Below are positions 59,100-64,000 of a stretch of 64,000 nucleotides of DNA, one piece after another. The stretch spans positions 62,001 to 126,000 of the forward strand of contig NZ_LZGL01000005.1 in assembly GCF_001690685.1 (NCBI RefSeq), given 5' to 3'. Under the pieces are notes generated by a model, which had not been told where the DNA came from, did not search any database, and saw only the letters and a program-made list of their open reading frames with translations. The DNA comes from Gilliamella sp. wkB112. Lineage in GTDB: Bacteria > Pseudomonadota > Gammaproteobacteria > Enterobacterales > Orbaceae. Numbering within the stretch: position 1 is the first letter of the stretch; every line of letters begins with the position of its first letter. Both the position numbers and the translations under genes were made by a program.

Positions 59100-60632
59100 T
59101 TATTTGCCACGTTGGAACATTTTCAGCATTCTTTGGGTAACAAAGAATCCACCAAAAATATTTATACTAGCAATTAAAATAGCAACAAAAGCGATTGCTG
59201 TTGTTAAACCATTATCATCACTGATTTGTAATATTGCCCCGACTAATATAATACCGGAAATCGCATTGGTAACTGACATTAGTGGTGTATGAAGCGAATG
59301 AGTAACGTTCCATACTACGTAATATCCAACTACACAAGATAAAGCAAATACTGTGAAGTGTCCTAAAAAACTTTCTGGCACAGAATTAGCTAACCAGAAG
59401 TAGGCAATCATAATTAATGCTAAAATACCAAACTTTTTACGTGGATCCATTGGTTTTGGTTCAGCCTTAACTATTGGTGCAGCGACTTCTTTTTGTGGTT
59501 GTGCCGAAACTTGAATTGGTGGAGCCGGCCAGGTGATTTCTTTGTCTTTAACTACTGTTACACCACGAATCACAACATCTTCAAAGTTAATATCAATATT
59601 GCCATCTTTTTCTTTAGCAAGAAGTTTTAATAAGTTAACAATATTTGTGCCATAAAGTTGTGAAGCTTGAGCTGGCATGCGATTTGCTAAATCAGTATAA
59701 CCCACAATTTTTACGTTATTGTCAGTTTCGAAAACTTCCCCCGGTTTTGTTAATTCACAGTTACCACCAGTTAAAGCAGCTAAATCAACAATAACACTTC
59801 CAGGTTTCATCGATTCAACCATTTCTTTCGAAATAAGTTTTGGTGCAGGTTTTCCTGGAATTAAAGCTGTAGTAATAATGATATCAACATCTTTGGCTTG
59901 TTCAGCAAATAGTGCCATTTCGGCTTCGATAAACGCTGCAGACATTTGTTTGGCATAACCATCACCAGAACCAGCTTCTTCTTTAAAATCTAATTCTAAA
60001 AAGTCAGCGCCCATACTATTAATTTGTTCTGCTACTTCAGGACGAGTATCAAAGGCACGAACAATCGCACCAAGGCTAACAGCAGCACCAATTGCAGCAA
60101 GGCCTGCAACACCAGCGCCAATTACTAATACTTTTGCAGGTGGTACTTTACCCGCAGCAGTAACCTGCCCAGTAAAGAAACGACCAAATTGGTTAGCAGC
60201 CTCGATAACGGAACGATAACCAGCAATGTTAGACATTGAGCTTAATGCATCAAGTGATTGAGCACGTGAAATACGTGGCACACAATCCATAGCCATTACA
60301 GTTATATTTTTATCTGCAAGTTTTTCCAATAATTCTTTGTGTTGAGCAGGATAAATATAACTAATAAGGGTTAGTCCCTCTTTCATTATAGCTATTTCAT
60401 CATCTGTAGGTGCATGAAATTTCAAAATTAGATCATTTTGCCAAATATCATGAGTATTTTGAATTGTGGCTCCGGCATCAATGAAAGCTTGATCTTCAAA
60501 ATGAGCAGCATGACCAGCACCTTGTTCTACTGAAACTGTAAAACCAAGTTTTAACAGTTGTGCAACGGTTTGTGGGGTTGCCGCAACTCTAGCTTCACTG
60601 GATAACCGTTCTTTGGGTATACCTATATGCAT
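59100..60632 (-). CDS. pntA: PntA, transhydrogenase alpha subunit
   Basis: 510 residues, the same length as E. coli PntA. The NAD-binding part (1-380) carries [37 protein letters not shown] (Rossmann) and [15 protein letters not shown] linker with Pro/Ala/Lys and four membrane segments (about 405-505) form the C-terminus. Together with PntB it supplies NADPH; with sthA missing beside oxyR, this membrane enzyme may be the main transhydrogenase, though sthA could be elsewhere. Confidence 0.97.
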   Translation of the reverse strand: MHIGIPKERLSSEARVAATPQTVAQLLKLGFTVSVEQGAGHAAHFEDQAFIDAGATIQNTHDIWQNDLILKFHAPTDDEIAIMKEGLTLISYIYPAQHKELLEKLADKNITVMAMDCVPRISRAQSLDALSSMSNIAGYRSVIEAANQFGRFFTGQVTAAGKVPPAKVLVIGAGVAGLAAIGAAVSLGAIVRAFDTRPEVAEQINSMGADFLELDFKEEAGSGDGYAKQMSAAFIEAEMALFAEQAKDVDIIITTALIPGKPAPKLISKEMVESMKPGSVIVDLAALTGGNCELTKPGEVFETDNNVKIVGYTDLANRMPAQASQLYGTNIVNLLKLLAKEKDGNIDINFEDVVIRGVTVVKDKEITWPAPPIQVSAQPQKEVAAPIVKAEPKPMDPRKKFGILALIMIAYFWLANSVPESFLGHFTVFALSCVVGYYVVWNVTHSLHTPLMSVTNAISGIILVGAILQISDDNGLTTAIAFVAILIASINIFGGFFVTQRMLKMFQRGK

Positions 60633-60904
60633 AGCGTTACATCCTTATGTTATAGTGAGTTTATTAATATTTAACGATTTTAGCATAAATTAGTGACAGA
60701 GCGAGTAAGTAATTTATTTTTTATTATCGAAAGCTAATTATTATTTTTAATAATAAGTCAATTCTAACTAATTAAATAAAAACTGAAATTTCAGTCATGT
60801 TTTGCATCTTTCTTAACAGAGAGTTAATATGAATTAAATATGCCATTTCATTAATTTTTTAAGTTAAAAATGGCTAAACAATAAAAATAATAGAGGGAAA
60901 TAAA
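60633..60904. promoter_or_regulatory. Divergent intergenic region, pntA/nucleoside hydrolase
   Basis: 272 AT-rich bases holding promoters for the two divergent genes. No repeat, hairpin or small gene stands out. AGAGGG precedes the nucleoside hydrolase ATG. Confidence 0.5.
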
Positions 60905-61861
60905 ATGACGAATCAACCTAAAAAAATCATTTTGGATTGTGATCCCGGTCATGATGATGCGATTGCAATTTTATTAGCTCATGGTAATCCTAATATTGAA
61001 TTATTAGCGGTAACTACGGTAGTAGGTAATCAAACATTAGCAAAAGTAACTCGTAATGCTTTATCTGTTGCTCGTATTGCTAACATTACCAATGTTCCTT
61101 TTGCTGCGGGTGCAGTGAGGCCACTCGTTAGAAATGTTGAAATAGCCCCCGATATTCATGGTGATTCCGGTCTAGACGGTCCTGTTTTGCCACAACCAAC
61201 ATTACAATTAGATCCAAGGCATGCTATTGATTTGATTATTGATACGGTTATGTCTCATCCTCCTAAAACTATAACTATTGTTCCAACTGGTGGTTTGACT
61301 AATATCGCCATGGCTGCCAGAAAAGAACCAAAAATTGTTGAAAGAGTGAAAGAAGTGGTTTTAATGGGTGGAGGTTATCATGTTGGTAATTGGAGTGCTG
61401 TAGCTGAATTCAATATAAAAATTGATCCGGAAGCTGCTCATATTGTATTCAATGAAAAGTGGCCTGTTACCATGGTAGGACTAGATCTTACTCATCAGGC
61501 ATTAGCTACCCCCGAAGTTATTGAGAAGATAGCGGCAATAAAAACCAAACCAGCTAAATTTGTACTAGAAATGTTAGACTTTTTTGGCAAAATGTATAAA
61601 CAAGCACAAGGTTTTACTTATCCTCCAGTTCATGATCCTTGTGCAGTAGCTTATGTGATTAATCCTGATTTAATTCAAACTCAACGAGTTCCTGTTGATA
61701 TTGAATTAACAGGTACTCTTACTTTAGGTATGACTGTTGCTGATTTTCGTTTCCCTGCTGATGAAAACTGTCATACACAGGTGGCAACCAAATTGGATCA
61801 TACTGGTTTTTGGGACTTAATTGTCGATGCTTTACAGCGTATTGGAGAAGTAAACATATAA
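60905..61861 (+). CDS. Inosine/uridine-preferring nucleoside hydrolase (RihA/URH-like)
   Basis: 318 residues. Cleaves ribonucleosides to base and ribose for salvage. The calcium-binding signature DCDPGHDDAIAI is at residues 11-22; GDSGLDGP, PTGGLTNIAMA, GGGYHVGNWSAVAEFNI and the active-site HDPCAVAY (about 244) follow. It is close to E. coli RihA in motif layout, but substrate preference cannot be read from sequence. Monocistronic with a strong terminator. Confidence 0.9.
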   Translation: MTNQPKKIILDCDPGHDDAIAILLAHGNPNIELLAVTTVVGNQTLAKVTRNALSVARIANITNVPFAAGAVRPLVRNVEIAPDIHGDSGLDGPVLPQPTLQLDPRHAIDLIIDTVMSHPPKTITIVPTGGLTNIAMAARKEPKIVERVKEVVLMGGGYHVGNWSAVAEFNIKIDPEAAHIVFNEKWPVTMVGLDLTHQALATPEVIEKIAAIKTKPAKFVLEMLDFFGKMYKQAQGFTYPPVHDPCAVAYVINPDLIQTQRVPVDIELTGTLTLGMTVADFRFPADENCHTQVATKLDHTGFWDLIVDALQRIGEVNI

Positions 61862-61913
61862 TTTTAATGATTTGTTCATTATATATTAGAGTTTATGCAA
61901 GGCTATCTAATTA

Positions 61914-61946
61914 AAAAACGAGATGACTTTTGTATCTCGTTTTTAT
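61914..61946 (+). terminator. Terminator after the nucleoside hydrolase
   Basis: ACGAGAT/ATCTCGT stem extended by A-T pairs with a 9-base loop and T-rich tail. It likely works in both directions against convergent DUF4198. Confidence 0.88.
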
Positions 61947-61984
61947 TTTCACTATTGAAATTATACAGTTAACTGTAAACTTGT

Positions 61985-62710
61985 TTAGTCTTCTTCTGGC
62001 ATTAATGTAAAGGTCAGTGTAGTGAAGAATTTGTCTTGAGTAGCTAATTTACTGTCTTTAATTGGAAAACCGATTTCGACACCAATAATATTCAATCCTT
62101 GATTTGGTATTGTGATCGAAGCTTCACCTTTATCGTCGGTTTTAGTCGTTTTATCTAAATTACTTACCACATCAATAATTACCGGAGTATTTGCTAGTGG
62201 TTTTCCATCTTTATAAACTGTGATTGGTAAATTATCACCACGTTTTAATTTAGTAGGATCTACTTTCGGTACTATTTGTAGTGGAATATTATCGATCACC
62301 TTAGGTTGATTAACTGATGTTAGGTAATTCACACTGTATTTGATCGCATGCGTACCATTAGTAGCACCTGCAACTTTATCCATCGGTAAATTGACATACT
62401 TTCCTTGAGAATTTTTAGTCCAATAACCATAATCAAATACTACAGTAACAACTGATGTTTTGTCTGTTGGTTCAACTGTCACATAATTGCTATGCGCTTT
62501 TTGGGGAATTGAAATTGCAGACCAATCACTAGTATACGCATTGATTTGTTTGACATTTTCAGATTTATAACCATTATCTAATGGGCCTTCCCCCAACACA
62601 ATTTGTTTTTGATCTACACGGTTAGCAATCCATATGCCATGTGCAGAAACCGTCTGTGAAACCATTCCAACTAGACTACCAGTCAATATAAATACTACTA
62701 TTTTACGCAT
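61985..62710 (-). CDS. Periplasmic DUF4198 family protein, probably iron-regulated
   Basis: 241 residues. The signal peptide is cleaved near VSA|HGIWIAN, so the mature protein would begin with histidine, the pattern seen in DUF4198 proteins (A-H-x-x-W). Two beta-rich parts follow; the second (about 150-215, PITVYKDGKPLANTPVIIDVV, DDKGEASITI) looks like a carboxypeptidase-regulatory Ig-like fold. GAGGGTG precedes the ATG, and an 18/19 Fur box lies 22 bases further upstream. DUF4198 genes often neighbour metal or TonB uptake systems; a role in iron or other metal handling is inferred, not shown. It stands alone here. Confidence 0.75.
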   Translation of the reverse strand: MRKIVVFILTGSLVGMVSQTVSAHGIWIANRVDQKQIVLGEGPLDNGYKSENVKQINAYTSDWSAISIPQKAHSNYVTVEPTDKTSVVTVVFDYGYWTKNSQGKYVNLPMDKVAGATNGTHAIKYSVNYLTSVNQPKVIDNIPLQIVPKVDPTKLKRGDNLPITVYKDGKPLANTPVIIDVVSNLDKTTKTDDKGEASITIPNQGLNIIGVEIGFPIKDSKLATQDKFFTTLTFTLMPEED

Positions 62711-63132
62711 ATTTTCACCCTCTTGTTTGTGTGATAATGATAATCATTATTATTCCATGTGAGAAATTGTCAAGCTATATATGCGTAAAAATCAACCATC
62801 ATTTATATCTCTATAATTAGATAAAATAATTTTAAAGATAGAGTAAGTATAGATAGCTATATTTATTTAATTGGTTCAAATAATCATTAAACAAGATAAC
62901 CAAAAAAACGACTTACTAGCAATTGTTTAAAAATAGGTAAAGCAGCTTTTAACATAATTTAATATAAACACTATATGCCTATAGTTGATAATAAATCTTG
63001 AACTTAGCTATTTTTAACTACTACAATTTGTTATATAATCGATAATATTTTGTCTTAAGCACAATATATTGTGTTTCGCATATTGTTTGTAAGGTACTTT
63101 TGTTGTTAGGTATCTTTAATTAAGGAACCTCT
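62711..63132. promoter_or_regulatory. Divergent intergenic region, DUF4198/mukF
   Basis: 422 AT-rich bases. Besides the Fur box it holds a perfect 14-base palindrome, CACAATATATTGTG at 63060-63073, 59 bases before mukF, and a TATAAT-like hexamer at about 63034. No small gene is seen. cmoM (smtA), which precedes mukF in E. coli, is not here. Confidence 0.5.
62733..62751. promoter_or_regulatory. Fur box upstream of the DUF4198 gene
   Basis: GATAATGATAATCATTATT matches the 19-base Fur consensus at 18 positions. It begins 22 bases from the DUF4198 start codon, where it would cover the promoter, so repression by iron-loaded Fur is expected. Confidence 0.85.
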
Positions 63133-64000
63133 ATGATGGATTTTTCCCAATCAGTGCCAGAACTGGTCTCTTGGGCAAAAAAAAATGATTTTTCGATTAC
63201 CCTACCAGTCGAAAGGCTAGCCTTTTTATTGGCGATTGCTGTTCTAAATAGCGAGCGTTTTGATGGAGAAATGACCGAATCTGAATTAGTTGATGCTTTT
63301 AGGCATGTATCACAAGTTTTTGATCAAAGTGAAGATACCATTACTGTGCGTGCTAATAATGCAATTAATGATTTAGTCCGCCAACGGTTAATTACTCGTT
63401 TTGCCAGTGAAATGACTGATGGTTTTTCAATCTATCGTTTAACGCCATTAGGTATTGGCATTACTGATTACTATATTCGTCAGCGTGAGTTTTCAACCTT
63501 ACGACTATCTATTCAGCTTTCTATTGTAGCACAAGAGCTAAAACGAGCGGCCGATGCGGCTCTTGAAGGTGGCGATGATCTACATTGGCACCGAAATGTG
63601 TTTGCTCCTTTAAAATATTCTGTTGCGGAAATTTTTGATAGTATTGATATTACCCAGCGAGTAATGGATGAACAACAAGCGGATGTAAAACAGAATATTT
63701 CCGCATTGTTAAGTCAAGATTGGCAAGCAGCTATTAGTAGTTGTGAAGGGTTACTTACTGAAACATCACAGACGTTACGAGAACTACAAGACACATTAGA
63801 TGCTGCGGGAGATAAACTACAAGCAAGTTTACTTTTGATTCAAGATGCTACTTTAGACGTTCCAGATCTTGATAAAATCAACAATGTGGTCATTGATTTA
63901 CAAGCGAAACTTGACCGAATTATTGGTTGGGGTCAAAAAGCTATCGATCTATGGATAGGCTATGACCGCCATGTACATAAATTTATCCGTACTGCAATTG
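63133..64000 (+). CDS. mukF: MukF, chromosome partition (condensin) kleisin subunit, 5' part
   Basis: First 289 codons of a gene cut off by the window edge. Two adjacent ATGs (63133, 63136) open the frame after TTAAGGAACCT. It aligns closely with E. coli Muk[81 protein letters not shown] and [19 protein letters not shown]. MukF joins MukE and MukB into the SMC-like complex of enteric-type gammaproteobacteria. mukE and mukB are expected to follow. Confidence 0.97.
   Translation, partial: MMDFSQSVPELVSWAKKNDFSITLPVERLAFLLAIAVLNSERFDGEMTESELVDAFRHVSQVFDQSEDTITVRANNAINDLVRQRLITRFASEMTDGFSIYRLTPLGIGITDYYIRQREFSTLRLSIQLSIVAQELKRAADAALEGGDDLHWHRNVFAPLKYSVAEIFDSIDITQRVMDEQQADVKQNISALLSQDWQAAISSCEGLLTETSQTLRELQDTLDAAGDKLQASLLLIQDATLDVPDLDKINNVVIDLQAKLDRIIGWGQKAIDLWIGYDRHVHKFIRTAI

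Noticed and set aside
60633-60904. CRP site controlling the nucleoside hydrolase
   Set aside because: I looked for TGTGA/TCACA arms and found no pair with the right spacing.

Overview
The window is AT-rich gammaproteobacterial chromosome. Its housekeeping proteins resemble Escherichia coli orthologues closely (CRP, OxyR, ClpX and Cas1 are near-collinear with the E. coli proteins), but many E. coli gene neighbourhoods are shortened. The low G+C, the MukF-type condensin, a type I-E CRISPR system and an intimin-like adhesin suggest an insect-gut Orbaceae member such as Gilliamella or Frischella. That placement is an inference from sequence character; no 16S rRNA gene lies in the window.

Layout. 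1-3535: 3' part of a type I-E CRISPR-Cas locus (end of cas7e, cas5e, cas6e, cas1e, cas2e, a leader with IHF-like sites and 11 repeats). 3799-7546: kup, tmk, holB. 7618-11493: a cassette of one MBOAT O-acyltransferase and two SGNH-family proteins, predicted to acylate a cell-surface polymer. 11526-12938: pyrF-yciH and tmaR (minus strand). 13231-18128: accD-folC-dedD-cvpA-purF, as in E. coli. 18605-22574: an intimin/SinH-like inverse autotransporter and a SinI-like secreted partner. 22873-23798: yheU and crp. 23864-30754: uppS-cdsA-rseP-bamA-skp-lpxD (envelope biogenesis). 30877-39236: tig-clpP-clpX-lon-ppiD-ybaV (protein quality control). Then priA (minus), moaCDE-ybhL, and a YejM-like membrane hydrolase. 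45732-54349, all minus strand: pcnB, lptD-surA-rsmA-apaH-sppA. 54808-56397: oxyR-fabR. Then a secreted alpha/beta hydrolase, pntA-pntB (minus), a nucleoside hydrolase, a Fur-box-preceded DUF4198 protein (minus), and the start of mukF at the right edge.

How the genes work together. Much of the window concerns building and policing the envelope: undecaprenyl-PP and CDP-diacylglycerol synthesis, the sigma-E protease RseP, BamA/Skp/SurA/LptD for outer-membrane assembly, PpiD, SppA, and a likely LPS-homeostasis regulator of the YejM family. The accessory loci (CRISPR, surface O-acylation, SinH/SinI adhesin, iron-regulated DUF4198 protein) are the parts most likely to reflect a host-associated life under phage attack.

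Most notable points. pcnB appears to start at an AUU codon preceded by a good Shine-Dalgarno, exactly where the E. coli gene uses AUU. apaH contains a C9A8 homopolymer pair that could switch it off by slippage. CRISPR spacer 5 encodes a peptide resembling a motif I recall from P2-type major capsid proteins. The SinI-like protein is an internal duplication. The DUF4198 gene sits under an 18/19 match to the Fur box. I see no tRNA or rRNA gene and no insertion sequence. No wholly new system is proven; the MBOAT/SGNH/SGNH cassette and the SinH/SinI pair are the best candidates for under-described biology.
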